Assembly (NCBI GenBank): GCA_002422685.1
Contig: DITC01000054.1
Span: 97,540-161,539 of the forward strand
Origin: Thauera sp. UBA6194
GTDB lineage: Bacteria; Pseudomonadota; Gammaproteobacteria; Burkholderiales; Rhodocyclaceae
Length of the DNA stretch: 64,000 nucleotides
Direction: 5' to 3'
Positions 31,977-40,843 of the stretch are shown piece after piece (the first letter of the stretch is position 1; the number at the start of each line of letters is the position of its first letter). Both the position numbers and the translations under genes were made by a program. Under the pieces are notes generated by a model. The model did no database searches, was not told the DNA's origin, and saw only the letters and a list, made by a program, of their open reading frames with translations.

Positions 31977-33299
31977 ATGAAAAAATTTCTCACCACCCTG
32001 CCGGCCGCAGCATTGCTCGCCGGCGCATCGGGCGGCGCCTTCGCCCAGGAGGCCGCGGCGGCCGCGGTCGAGGTGAACAAGGGCGACGTGGCCTGGATCA
32101 TGACCTCGACGCTGCTCGTGCTGATGATGGCCCTGCCCGGCCTGGCGCTGTTCTACGGCGGCATGGTGCGCGCCAAGAACATGTTGTCGGTGCTGATGCA
32201 GGTGATGACGGTGTTCTCGCTCAACGCGTTGCTGTTCGCGATCTACGGCTACAGCCTGACCTTCACCGAAGCCAGCCCCTTCATCGGCTCGCTCGACAAG
32301 GTCTTCCTGTCCGGGGTGACGATCGACTCGCTGGCGGACACCTTCACCGCGACCGCCAAGCTGCCCGAGTTCGCCTTCATCGCCTTCCAGGCCACCTTCG
32401 CCGGCATCACCGGTGCGCTCATCGTCGGCGCCTTCGCCGAGCGCATGAAGTTCTCGGCGGTGCTGATCTTCTCGGTGATCTGGTTCACGCTGTGCTATCT
32501 GCCGATCTGCCACATGGTGTGGGGCCCGGGCGGCTACCTGCTGGAGGACGGCGCGCTCGACTTCGCCGGCGGCACGGTGGTGCACATCAACGCGGGCGTT
32601 GCCGGCCTGGTGGGTGCGTACATGGTAGGCAAGCGCATCGGCGTCGGGCGCGAGTCGCTCGCGCCGCACAGCCTGACCCTGACCATGGTCGGCGCCTCGC
32701 TGCTGTGGGTGGGCTGGTTCGGCTTCAACGCCGGCTCCAACCTCGAAGCCACCGCCGGTGCTGCGCTCGCCTTCATCAACACCCTGCTCGCGACCGCCGC
32801 CGCGGTGCTGGCCTGGTCGCTGGGCGAGGCGCTGATCAAGGGCAAGCCCTCGATGCTGGGTGCGGCCTCGGGTGCGGTCGCCGGCCTGGTGGCGATCACC
32901 CCGGCCTGCGGTTCGGTCGGCCCGATGGGCGCGATCGTGATCGGGACGCTGTCCGGCTTCATCTGCATCTGGGGCGTCAATGGCCTCAAGCGCATGCTGG
33001 GTGCGGACGACGCGCTCGACGTGTTCGGCGTGCATGGCGTGGGCGGCATCGTCGGCGCGATCCTGACCGGCGTGTTCGCGGCCCCCGGTCTGGGCGGCAC
33101 GGGCGCCGAGGACTTCTCGATCGCCTCGCAGGTGTGGATCCAGACCTGGAGCGTGATCGTCACCGTGGTGTGGTCGGCGGTGGTGGCCTTCGTCGCCTAC
33201 AAGATCGCGGACCTGCTGGTCGGCCTGCGCGTGCCGGAAGACGAGGAGCGTCAGGGCCTCGACATCACGGCGCACGGCGAAACGGCCTACCGCTACTGA
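31977..33299 (+). CDS. amtB: Ammonium channel AmtB
   Basis: A 440-residue inner-membrane ammonium channel. A cleaved signal peptide (MKKFLTTLPAAALLAGASG to AFAQ) precedes eleven helices. Recognisable parts are MALPGLALFYGGMVRAKN, the pore stretch WGPGGYLLEDGALDFAGGTV, HINAGVAGLVGAYMVGKR and DVFGVHGVGGIVGAILTGVF, which contains one of the twin pore histidines. It passes ammonium/ammonia under nitrogen limitation and is gated by the GlnK encoded just upstream. An intrinsic terminator follows 40 bases later. Confidence 0.96.
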   Translation: MKKFLTTLPAAALLAGASGGAFAQEAAAAAVEVNKGDVAWIMTSTLLVLMMALPGLALFYGGMVRAKNMLSVLMQVMTVFSLNALLFAIYGYSLTFTEASPFIGSLDKVFLSGVTIDSLADTFTATAKLPEFAFIAFQATFAGITGALIVGAFAERMKFSAVLIFSVIWFTLCYLPICHMVWGPGGYLLEDGALDFAGGTVVHINAGVAGLVGAYMVGKRIGVGRESLAPHSLTLTMVGASLLWVGWFGFNAGSNLEATAGAALAFINTLLATAAAVLAWSLGEALIKGKPSMLGAASGAVAGLVAITPACGSVGPMGAIVIGTLSGFICIWGVNGLKRMLGADDALDVFGVHGVGGIVGAILTGVFAAPGLGGTGAEDFSIASQVWIQTWSVIVTVVWSAVVAFVAYKIADLLVGLRVPEDEERQGLDITAHGETAYRY

Positions 33300-33338
33300 G
33301 CATCCGCCCGGCGCCAGGATCCTCTGGCTACGGTTCGC

Positions 33339-33366
33339 ACGGCGCCCCTCGGGGCGCCGTTTTTTT
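33339..33366 (+). terminator. Intrinsic terminator after glnK-amtB
   Basis: A perfect inverted repeat ACGGCGCCCC / GGGGCGCCGT (33339-33360) followed by T6 to 33366, 40 bases past the amtB stop codon. Confidence 0.93.
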
Positions 33367-33455
33367 GCTCACGCGTGCCGAATCGGGGCCACACACCGCA
33401 GCGCATCGGCATGCGCCGCAGGGGCCGCGCGCGCCGCGGCGAGGCGCGCGGCCCC

Positions 33456-33800
33456 TCAGCACTCGGGCGCGCAGTGCACCGCGAGCCACACCGCATCCGT
33501 CGAGGTCGATTCGACGCGGTGACGACGATGCGCCGGGATCGTGATCCAGTCGCCGGCCCTCAGCGCCACCTCATTGCCCGCCTCGAAGCGCAACACCGCC
33601 GCGCCCGCCAGCAGCACCACCCACTCGTCGCCGTCCTGGTCGTACCAGTCGCCGGGCGCGCTCGCGTGGCCGTGCGAGACGATGCGCTCGATGCGGCAGC
33701 CCGGGCTGCCGAACAAGGTCTGGAAGATCTCGCCGGCGGTGGGCGGGGGCAGCGCGGCGAAGAGATTGCCGCGAGCGCTGGCCGGGACGTCGGGTTTCAT
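33456..33800 (-). CDS. Cupin-domain protein
   Basis: A 114-residue single-domain cupin. The first motif region is VSHGHASAPGDWYDQDGDEWVVLLAG, the second AGDWITIPAHRRHRV, giving likely metal ligands from His, Glu and His. Proteins of this size and pattern are annotated only as cupins; the reaction is unknown. It follows the thioesterase gene by seven bases, so the two are probably cotranscribed. Confidence 0.78.
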   Translation of the reverse strand: MKPDVPASARGNLFAALPPPTAGEIFQTLFGSPGCRIERIVSHGHASAPGDWYDQDGDEWVVLLAGAAVLRFEAGNEVALRAGDWITIPAHRRHRVESTSTDAVWLAVHCAPEC

Positions 33801-33807
33801 CTCGCGC

Positions 33808-34299
33808 TCACGAAACGATGTACGCCGCCGCGCCGGTGGCGAGCAGCTTGCCGTCGGCGTCGAGGAAGCTCATCCGCGTGGACGCCACGCGCGAGCCCAG
33901 GCGCAGGACCTCGGCCTCCATGTTGAAGGACTCGCCGATGCCCGGACGCAGGTAGTCGATGCGCAGGTCGATGGTGCCGAGCCTGGAGAAGCGGTGCAGG
34001 CGCTGGAAGGGCGGCTCGTCGAGGTGGCGGGCGCCGATCGCGGCCATGACCGCGAGGCCGCCCATGGCGTCGAGGCAGGCGGCGATCACGCCGCCGTGGA
34101 TGCGGTTGTGCACGAAATGGCCGACGAGCTCGTGGCGCATCGCGATCCGGCCATGCACACGCTCGCCGCCGATGTCGTCGATCTGCAGGCCGAGCAGCGC
34201 GTTGAAGGCGATCTTGTGCTCGAAGATCTCGCGCACCCCGGCGATGAACTCGGGCTCGAACTGCACCGGCAGCGCCGGCGGACTGGGATGTTTCGACAT
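33808..34299 (-). CDS. Hotdog-fold thioesterase (PaaI/YiiD-like)
   Basis: A 163-residue hotdog-fold protein. HNRIHGGVIAACLDAMGGLAVMAA is the thioesterase central-helix signature, followed by TIDLRIDYLRPGI and the last strand LLATGAAAYIVS. It probably hydrolyses an acyl-CoA in the cytoplasm; the acyl group is unknown. AGGGAG precedes the ATG at 34299; an extension to 34368 is unlikely. It leads a small operon with the cupin gene. Confidence 0.82.
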   Translation of the reverse strand: MSKHPSPPALPVQFEPEFIAGVREIFEHKIAFNALLGLQIDDIGGERVHGRIAMRHELVGHFVHNRIHGGVIAACLDAMGGLAVMAAIGARHLDEPPFQRLHRFSRLGTIDLRIDYLRPGIGESFNMEAEVLRLGSRVASTRMSFLDADGKLLATGAAAYIVS

Positions 34300-34528
34300 C
34301 GAGGCATGCTCCCTTGCGAAAAATGGCGAAGCCCCGCGGCGTGGCGCGCACGCTGCGGGGCTCGGCACACGGATTTTGCGGGCTCGGACGGGTTCGGGGT
34401 GCGCCCGCGCCCGCGTGCTCCGCGCCGACGCACATGGTAACCATCCCGGGCGCGGATTGTTGCAGCGCAGTGCGTCGGCGCGAACGACTGCAAGGCGCGG
34501 GGCCGGGACGCCTCCAGCCTGCGAGCGA

Positions 34529-36325
34529 TCAGGCCAGCGCCGCGTCGGAGTCCATCAGCGCCGCGCTGCCGGTGCGCGCGGCGCGCATCAGCATCGCGGT
34601 CTCGGGGAACAGGCGGGCAAAGTAGAAGCGCGCGGTCTGCAGCTTGGCGGTGTAGAAGGGGTCGGTGCTGCCGGCGGCGATCTTCTGGAGCGCCACCGAG
34701 GCCATGCGCGCGAAGAAGTAGGCGAACACCAGGTGTCCCGCCACGCGCAGGTAGGGCACCGCGGCGGCGCCCGCCTCGTCCGGGTTCTGCAGGGCCTTGA
34801 TGCCGATCTCGGTGGTGAATTTGCTCATCTTGTCACCGAGCTCGGCGAGCGGGGCGACGAACTCTGCCATCCGCTCGTTGCCGGCCTCGGCCTGCAGCAG
34901 CGCCCCGACCAGGCGGGCGAACTTCTTCAACGTGGCGCCGTTGTTGCCCAGCACCTTGCGACCGAGCAGGTCCAGGCTCTGCACGGTGTTGGTGCCCTCG
35001 TAGATCATGTTGATGCGGGCATCGCGCACGAACTGCTCCATGCCCCAGTCCTTGATGTAGCCGTGGCCGCCGAAGACCTGCATGCACTCGTTGGTGGCGG
35101 CGAAGCCGTTGTCGGTGACGAAGGCCTTGGCGATCGGCGTGAGCAGCGCGAGCAGCTCGGCGCTGTCGCGGCGCACCGTCTCGTCCGGGTGGTGCAGCTC
35201 CTTGTCCGAGAGCACCGCGCAGAAGCACAGCAGCGCGCGCGCGCCTTCGGCATACGCCTTGGCGGTGAGCAGCATGCGGCGCACGTCGGGGTGCACGATG
35301 ATCGGGTCGGCGGGCTTGTCGGGGGCTTTCGGGCCGGTGAGGCTGCGCATCTGGATGCGCTCCTTGGCGTAGGCGAGCGCGTTCTGGAAGGCGACCTCGG
35401 TCAGGCCCAGGCTCTGGTTGCCCACGCCCAGGCGGGCGGCGTTCATCATCACGAACATCGCCTGCAGGCCCTTGTTGGGCTCGCCGACCAGGGTACCGAG
35501 CGCGTCCTCGAGCACCATCTGGCAGGTGGCGTTGCCGTGGATGCCCATCTTGTGTTCCAGGCCGCCGCAGTGGATGCCGTTGCGCGCGCCGAGCGAGCCG
35601 TCGGCCTCGACCCGGTACTTGGGCACGACGAAGAGCGAGATGCCCTTGCTGCCGGCGGGAGCGCCAGGCAGGCGGGCGAGCACCAGGTGCACGATGTTGG
35701 CGGCGAGGTCGTGCTCGCCGGCACTGATGAAGATCTTCTCGCCGCTGATGCGGTAGCTGCCGTCGCCCTGCGGCTCGGCCTTGGTGCGCAGCAGGCCGAG
35801 GTCGGTGCCGCAATGCGGCTCGGTCAGGCACATGGTGCCGGTCCATTCGCCGCTGGTCAGCTTCGGCAGGTAGAGCGCCTTTTGCTCGGGCGAGCCGTGC
35901 GCGTGCAAGGCCTCATAGGCGCCGTGCGACAGGCCGGGATACATGGCCCAGGCCTGGTTGGCGCTGTTGAGCATCTCGTACAGGCACTGGTTGAGCACCA
36001 GGGGCAAGCCCTGGCCGCCGTGTTCGGGATCGCAGGCGAGCGCAGGCCAGCCGCCCTCGACATATTGCGCGTAGGCCTCCTTGAAGCCGCGCGGCGCGCG
36101 CACCTCGTGCGTGGCGCGGTCGAGCGTGCAGCCTTCGGTGTCACCGCCGACGTTGAGCGGGAAGGCGACCTTGGCGGCGAACTTGCCGGCCTCTTCCAGC
36201 ACGGCGTCGAAGGTGTCGGCGTCGAGCTCGGCGTGCGGCGGGCAGGCCCGAAGCTCACCGACCGCGTCGAGGACTTCGTGGAGGACGAACTGCATGTCGC
36301 GCAGGGGCGGGGCGTACCGGGGCAT
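34529..36325 (-). CDS. Acyl-CoA dehydrogenase, FadE/DmdC-like long form
   Basis: A 598-residue flavoprotein of the long acyl-CoA dehydrogenase type: N-terminal helical domain, middle domain with MCLTEPHCGTDLGLLRTKAE and the flavin-contact ISGEKIFISAGEH, a C-terminal domain with CMQVFGGHGYIKDWGMEQFVRDARINMIYEGTN (split around the catalytic region), then an extra C-terminal acyl-CoA dehydrogenase domain. It does the first oxidation step of beta-oxidation and passes electrons to ETF. AAGGAG precedes the ATG. Two PsrA-type operators overlap its promoter, which suggests induction by fatty acids. Monocistronic. Confidence 0.9.
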   Translation of the reverse strand: MPRYAPPLRDMQFVLHEVLDAVGELRACPPHAELDADTFDAVLEEAGKFAAKVAFPLNVGGDTEGCTLDRATHEVRAPRGFKEAYAQYVEGGWPALACDPEHGGQGLPLVLNQCLYEMLNSANQAWAMYPGLSHGAYEALHAHGSPEQKALYLPKLTSGEWTGTMCLTEPHCGTDLGLLRTKAEPQGDGSYRISGEKIFISAGEHDLAANIVHLVLARLPGAPAGSKGISLFVVPKYRVEADGSLGARNGIHCGGLEHKMGIHGNATCQMVLEDALGTLVGEPNKGLQAMFVMMNAARLGVGNQSLGLTEVAFQNALAYAKERIQMRSLTGPKAPDKPADPIIVHPDVRRMLLTAKAYAEGARALLCFCAVLSDKELHHPDETVRRDSAELLALLTPIAKAFVTDNGFAATNECMQVFGGHGYIKDWGMEQFVRDARINMIYEGTNTVQSLDLLGRKVLGNNGATLKKFARLVGALLQAEAGNERMAEFVAPLAELGDKMSKFTTEIGIKALQNPDEAGAAAVPYLRVAGHLVFAYFFARMASVALQKIAAGSTDPFYTAKLQTARFYFARLFPETAMLMRAARTGSAALMDSDAALA

Positions 36326-36387
36326 TGCTGGGTCTCCTTGGTGTGGAATCGGCAGCGGCCACCACCGGGCGGCCGCTGCCGAATGAT

Positions 36388-36440
36388 CAAACGTTTGTTT
36401 TATTTTATACAGCCATAAAGCCTTGTCAAACGACCGTTTG
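36388..36440 (-). promoter_or_regulatory. Promoter with two PsrA/FadR-like operators for the acyl-CoA dehydrogenase gene
   Basis: On the minus strand a -35 TTGACA (36424-36429) and -10 TAAAAT (36402-36407) are separated by 16 bases. The inverted repeat CAAACGACCGTTTG (36427-36440) overlaps the -35 box, and CAAACGTTTG (36388-36397) covers the predicted start. Both fit the published PsrA motif (G/C)AAAC-N2-4-GTTT(G/C) used by TetR-type repressors of fatty-acid degradation, released by long-chain acyl-CoA or fatty acids. Confidence 0.78.
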
Positions 36441-36489
36441 AATTTGTTCTCCGGGAGACGCGCGCCCCACTGCAGCTTGCGCGCTGCGC

Positions 36490-36529
36490 ACAAGCAAAAG
36501 GGCGACCCGCAGGCCGCCCTTTTGCTTGT
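36490..36529 (-). terminator. Hairpin after the aspartate kinase gene, probable terminator
   Basis: A perfect 15-base-pair inverted repeat (arms 36490-36504 and 36515-36529) with a ten-base loop, 19 bases past the aspartate kinase stop. On the minus strand the descending arm contains CCCTTTT, but the T run lies inside the stem, so termination efficiency is uncertain. Confidence 0.6.
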
Positions 36530-36547
36530 GGCACGACACCGACGCGG

Positions 36548-37948
36548 TCAGGCGCGCGGCACCGGCATTCCGGGGATGACGCACAGCGAGTGGTTGAGCG
36601 CGATGATCGCCTGCTTGTAGTCGCTGCGCTCGATGATGAACTGCATGTTCACCTGGCGCAGGGTCTGCGACACGCAGTTCACGTTGACCTGTGCATCGGC
36701 GAGCGCCTGCGCGGCGCGCGCGAGCACGCCCGGGATGCTGATGTTGGAGCCGATCGCGCACACGATGGCGCTCTTCTTGACCGTCACCACCTGGTAGCGC
36801 GCCTTCAGCTCGGCGACGAGCTCGGGCGTCACCGTGTTCTCCCACAGCACGTGGGCGATCGAGTTGGCGTTGGTCGCCTTGAGGATGTAGGAGACGTCGT
36901 GCTTGCGGAAGATCTCCATGATGCCGAGATCGAAGCCGACGGTGCCGACCATGCTCGGATCGTGGATCTCGATCAGGGTGACCTTGTCGCTGCCGGTGAC
37001 GATCTCGACGCGGGCACGCTCGCCGACGTAATCCTTGGTGATCAGCGTGCCGGGGTGCTCGGGCTCGAAGGTGTTCTTGAGGCGGATCGGGATGCCGGCG
37101 AGCTCCATCGGCTTGGCCGCCTTGGGATGGATCGCCTCCATGCCCACGTCGGCGAGCTGGTCGGCGACGTCGTAGTTGGTCGCGCCCACCACCACCGCGT
37201 TCTCCAGCCCGACGATGTTGGGGTCGGCGGAGGAGAGGTGGAATTCCTTGTGGATCACTGCCTCGGCCGGCCCCACCTCGACCGCGATCTTGCTGAAGGT
37301 GACCTCGGAGTAGCCGCGGTCGAACTCGCGCATGATGCCTTCGGTGCCCTTGGTGTAGCCGGTGGCGACGACCACGTTGTGGGTCAGGTCGAGCCCCTTG
37401 AGACGGTTGTGGATGCGCTCGTCGATGCTCCACGCCATGTCGTCGTCGAAGCCGGCCAGGTCGAGCAGGATCGCGTTGACGCCGTTCGCCCTGAGGATTT
37501 CGACGGTGTTGAAGGCGCTGTGCGACTCGCCGATCGAGGCGAGCAGCTCGCGCGCGGCGAGCAGCACGTCCTGGCGGCTGATGTAGCCGCTGGCGAGCAC
37601 GTGGTGCATGGCATCGAGATATTTCTTGACCTCGGCGATGCGCGCATCGACGAAGGCGTCGGCCGCGTCGAGCGCCAAGCCCAGCTCGGCGAAGCCTGCG
37701 TTGAGCTTCTTGAGGCTGACGGAGAGGCCGTCGAGCGCACCGTGGTAGTCGGCCCCTTCGGCGAACAGCGCGTAGATGCCGCGCTCGCCGGTCTTCTTGT
37801 GTTCGAGGAGCTGGTTGGTCACGCCCGAGTACGCCGACACCACGTAGATGCGGCCATAGATGCGCGACTTGTCGTACAGCATGATGTGGCGCAGCACGTC
37901 GCCGAACGCCGACATCGATGTACCGCCGATTTTTTCAACCGTGACCAT
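36548..37948 (-). CDS. Aspartate kinase, ectoine-pathway (Ask_Ect) type
   Basis: A 466-residue enzyme that phosphorylates L-aspartate. The start MVTVEKIGGTSMSAFGDVLR holds the KxGGTS nucleotide site; LLEHKKTGERGIYALFAEG and GFDDDMAWSIDERIHNRLKG are typical of the Ask_Ect class known from ectoine clusters, which lacks normal lysine/threonine inhibition. Two ACT-like parts close the protein. It differs from the ~410-residue LysC (KYGGTSV) expected elsewhere in the genome. No ectABC is nearby. The ATG at 37948 has a GGGAAAG site; one at 37969 does not. Confidence 0.85.
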   Translation of the reverse strand: MVTVEKIGGTSMSAFGDVLRHIMLYDKSRIYGRIYVVSAYSGVTNQLLEHKKTGERGIYALFAEGADYHGALDGLSVSLKKLNAGFAELGLALDAADAFVDARIAEVKKYLDAMHHVLASGYISRQDVLLAARELLASIGESHSAFNTVEILRANGVNAILLDLAGFDDDMAWSIDERIHNRLKGLDLTHNVVVATGYTKGTEGIMREFDRGYSEVTFSKIAVEVGPAEAVIHKEFHLSSADPNIVGLENAVVVGATNYDVADQLADVGMEAIHPKAAKPMELAGIPIRLKNTFEPEHPGTLITKDYVGERARVEIVTGSDKVTLIEIHDPSMVGTVGFDLGIMEIFRKHDVSYILKATNANSIAHVLWENTVTPELVAELKARYQVVTVKKSAIVCAIGSNISIPGVLARAAQALADAQVNVNCVSQTLRQVNMQFIIERSDYKQAIIALNHSLCVIPGMPVPRA

Positions 37949-38093
37949 GAGCTTTCCCGAACTTTGCATGAGGTGTGATCCAGTCTTGAATGGAGACCGA
38001 CAGAAACCCGTTATCTTATTGTTTCAGCGCGCAAATGGGGATAGCCGGAAGCCCATTTGAGCAGATTTTTTTGCGCCGCACCATCGGCGCGAC

Positions 38094-39026
38094 TCAACGA
38101 TAGTTGCGGTGCAGGTGCATCAGTGTGCTCTTGCCGAACAGGCTTTCGGCCAGATCGACCGCCAGCTCGGCGGTCATGTTGCAGTGATCGAGCGCCGGAT
38201 TGAGCTCGACGATGTCCAGCGAACCCAGGCGGCCGGTGTCCGCGACCATCTCCATGCACAGCTCGGCCTCGCGATAGGTGGGACCGCCACGGACGGTGGT
38301 GCCGACCCCGGGCGCGATCGTCGGATCGAGGAAATCCACGTCCAGGCTCACGTGCAGGTGGGTGTTCTCGTCCACCCCGGCGAGCGCCTGCTCCATGGTC
38401 GCGCGCATGCCGATCTCGTCGATGTAGCGCATGTCGAAGACCTCGACGCGCAGCTCGTGCAGGAAGCGCTTCTCGCCTTCGTCCACGCTGCGGATGCCGA
38501 TCTGGCGGATCTGCGCCGGGACAATGGCCGGAACCTGGCCGCCGATGCCGGTCAGCACCTCGGGACCGAAGCCGCACAGGCAGGCGACCGGCATGCCATG
38601 GATGTTCCCCGAGGGCGTCATGGTCGCGGTGTTCAGGTCCGAATGCGCGTCGAACCACAGCACACGCAGCGCCTTTCCGGTCTCGCGGCAATGGCGGGCC
38701 ACCGCGCTGATCGAGCCGATGGCCAGGCAGTGGTCGCCGCCGAGCATGATCGGCAGCCGGCCGTCCTCGAGCTCCGCGTGCACGGCGGCATGCACGGTGG
38801 CGTTCCACTGCGCGACCTCGGCCAGGTGCCGAAAACCCTCGACCGCCGCGAGCTCGGGATTGGGCGGACCGGCGAGGTCGCCGCAGTCACGCACCTCCAC
38901 GCCGAACGCGGCGATCACGCGCCCGAGGCCGGCGACGCGCAAGGCCTCCGGCCCCATGCTCGCCCCGCGCACGCCCGCGCCCACGTCCGTGGGCACACCG
39001 ATCAGGCTGACCTTCTGCTGTTTCAT
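38094..39026 (-). CDS. rocF: Arginase (ureohydrolase)
   Basis: A 310-residue cytoplasmic manganese enzyme converting arginine to ornithine and urea. All manganese-binding motifs are present: MLGGDHCLAIGS, WFDAHSDLNT and HVSLDVDFLDP. SLIGVPTDVGAGVRGASMGPEALR at the start and SLDIVELNPALD at the end are arginase-specific and separate it from agmatinase. GGGAG precedes the ATG at 39026; a GTG at 39035 lies too close to that site. It begins 27 bases after purU ends, on the same strand. Confidence 0.93.
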   Translation of the reverse strand: MKQQKVSLIGVPTDVGAGVRGASMGPEALRVAGLGRVIAAFGVEVRDCGDLAGPPNPELAAVEGFRHLAEVAQWNATVHAAVHAELEDGRLPIMLGGDHCLAIGSISAVARHCRETGKALRVLWFDAHSDLNTATMTPSGNIHGMPVACLCGFGPEVLTGIGGQVPAIVPAQIRQIGIRSVDEGEKRFLHELRVEVFDMRYIDEIGMRATMEQALAGVDENTHLHVSLDVDFLDPTIAPGVGTTVRGGPTYREAELCMEMVADTGRLGSLDIVELNPALDHCNMTAELAVDLAESLFGKSTLMHLHRNYR

Positions 39027-39053
39027 GTTTCGCACTCCCGCGCCGAACCCGCC

Positions 39054-39929
39054 TCAGCGGAAAACCACCGTCTTGTTGCCATGCACCAGCACGCGGTCCT
39101 CGAGGTGATAGCGCAGACCGCGCGCGAGCACCGTCTTCTCGATGTCCTTGCCGTAGCGCACCATGTCCTCGGCCGCATCCGAATGGTCGATGCGGATCAC
39201 GTCCTGGTCGATGATCGGGCCCTGGTCGAGGTCGGCGGTCACGTAATGGCAGGTGGCGCCGATGAGCTTTACGCCCCTGGCCCAGGCCTGGTGGTAGGGC
39301 TTGGCGCCGACGAAGCTGGGCAGGAAGCTGTGGTGGATGTTGATGATGCGCCCCGGATAGGCGGCGCACAGATCGGGCGACAGGATCTGCATGTAGCGCG
39401 CCAGCACCATGGTGTCGCCGCGCACCTCCTCGAAGATGCGCTGCACTTCGGCGTAGGCTGCGGCCTTGTTGTCGGCGGTCACCGGCACGTGGTGGAAGGG
39501 GATGCCGTGCCACTCGACGAAGCCCTTATACGTGTCGTGATTGGAGATCACGCACGGGATCTCGATGTCGAGCTCCTTCGACTGCCAGCGCGCGAGCAGA
39601 TCGTACAGGCAGTGCTCCTGCTTGCTCACCAGCACGACCACGCGCTTCTTGAGCGCGGAGTCGCTGATCTTCCAGTCCATCTCCAGCGCTTCGGCGAGCG
39701 GGCGGAAGCGCTCACGAAATTCGGCGAGGTCGAAGGGCAGCGAGCCGGCGCGGATCTCGATGCGCATGAAGTAGCGACCGATCGCCTCGCCGTCCCGCGG
39801 CGGCTCGGCGTGCAGCGAGGTCTCGAGGATCCAGCCCTTGTGTTCGGCGATGAAGCCGGAGACTCTGGCGACGATGCCGACGCGGTCGGGGCAGGAGGCG
39901 GAGAGCGTGTAGAAGCGTTCGCGGTGCAT
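39054..39929 (-). CDS. purU: Formyltetrahydrofolate deformylase
   Basis: A 291-residue enzyme releasing formate from 10-formyl-THF. An N-terminal ACT domain (YTLSASCPDRVGIVARVSGFIAEHKGW) that senses the methionine/glycine balance precedes the formyltransferase-like domain, with VLVSKQEHCLYDLLARW, IPCVISNHDTYKGFVEWHGIPFHHVP and NIHHSFLPSF, which includes the catalytic His. In pseudomonads purU sits with soxBDAG and recycles folate during sarcosine breakdown; here it is 6.5 kb away from soxG. The ATG at 39929 has only a weak ribosome site. Confidence 0.93.
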   Translation of the reverse strand: MHRERFYTLSASCPDRVGIVARVSGFIAEHKGWILETSLHAEPPRDGEAIGRYFMRIEIRAGSLPFDLAEFRERFRPLAEALEMDWKISDSALKKRVVVLVSKQEHCLYDLLARWQSKELDIEIPCVISNHDTYKGFVEWHGIPFHHVPVTADNKAAAYAEVQRIFEEVRGDTMVLARYMQILSPDLCAAYPGRIINIHHSFLPSFVGAKPYHQAWARGVKLIGATCHYVTADLDQGPIIDQDVIRIDHSDAAEDMVRYGKDIEKTVLARGLRYHLEDRVLVHGNKTVVFR

Positions 39930-40022
39930 GACGGGGTCTGCCGATGTTCGTTGGAGGGGCTGAGCCCCCTTGGGGGGCGGCAAGCGGGGAGCGTGCAGCT
40001 TGCCGCAGGGCTTTTGTCAGCG

Positions 40023-40634
40023 TCAGCCGACTTCAGCAAAAGCCTCGTCGATCTTCGCGCGCAGGCTGGCGTAGTCGCGCACCACCGGATACTGCGGAAA
40101 CTCGCGCACCACGTTCTCGGGCGGGTGGAACAGGATGCCGCCGTGCGCTTCGCCGAGCATCGCGGTGTCGTTGTACGAATCGCCGGCGGCCACGACCTTG
40201 AAGTTGAGTTCCTTGAAGCGCTTCACCGCCTCGCGCTTCTGGTCGGGCATGCGCAGGTGGTAGTTCACCAGGATGCCTTCGGCGTTGGCTTCGAGGCTGT
40301 GGCAGAACAGCGTCGGCAGGCCGAGCTGCTTCATCAGCGGCTTGGCGAACTCGTAGAAGGTGTCGGACAGGATCACCACCTGGTACGCCTCGCGCAGGTC
40401 GTCGAGGAAGGCGCGCGCGCCCTCCATCGGGCCCATGCTGGCGATGACCTCCTGGATGTCGGGCAGGCCGAGCTTCTTCTGCGCCAGGATGTCGAGGCGG
40501 TACTTCATCAGCGTGTCGTAGTCGGGCTCGTCGCGGGTGGTGCGGCGCAGCTCGGGGATGCCGGTACGCTCGGCGAATTCGATCCAGATTTCGGGGACGA
40601 GCACACCTTCGAGGTCGAGACAGACGATACGCAC
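40023..40634 (-). CDS. thrH: ThrH-type phosphoserine phosphatase / homoserine phosphotransferase
   Basis: A 203-residue HAD-family protein. The nucleophile loop is CLDLEGVLVPEIW, where Glu replaces the second Asp as in ThrH of Pseudomonas aeruginosa. VILSDTFYEFAKPLMKQLG supplies motif II and VVAAGDSYNDTAMLGEAHGG motif IV. ThrH dephosphorylates phosphoserine and can move the phosphate to homoserine, linking serine and threonine synthesis. The start is GTG with GGAG six bases upstream. It precedes purU on the same strand by 93 bases. Confidence 0.9.
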   Translation of the reverse strand: MRIVCLDLEGVLVPEIWIEFAERTGIPELRRTTRDEPDYDTLMKYRLDILAQKKLGLPDIQEVIASMGPMEGARAFLDDLREAYQVVILSDTFYEFAKPLMKQLGLPTLFCHSLEANAEGILVNYHLRMPDQKREAVKRFKELNFKVVAAGDSYNDTAMLGEAHGGILFHPPENVVREFPQYPVVRDYASLRAKIDEAFAEVG

Positions 40635-40843
40635 CGCGGGCTCCTGGGGGGCAGATTCGGGAAAGCCCGAATTCTAGCAGCCCACCGCCGCGCACATGGG
40701 GCGCCGGTCGCAAACGGGCGGTGCTCCCGCCGCGGCAAGCGCCGCACCGTGGCAAAGTTCTCGCCAAGACACGCGCGGGTTACGGCAAGTCGCTCCGAGC
40801 GGCCGATAATCGGGCTCGAAGATCAGGACCCCACACCCCAAGC

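Noticed and set aside
39930..40022. Hairpin between thrH and purU as a terminator
   Set aside because: The GC-rich inverted repeat has no following T tract on the minus strand, and the genes are close and co-oriented.
40655..40672. Small hairpin ATTCGGG/CCCGAAT before thrH
   Set aside because: Seven base pairs with no further structure or known motif; too weak to call regulatory.
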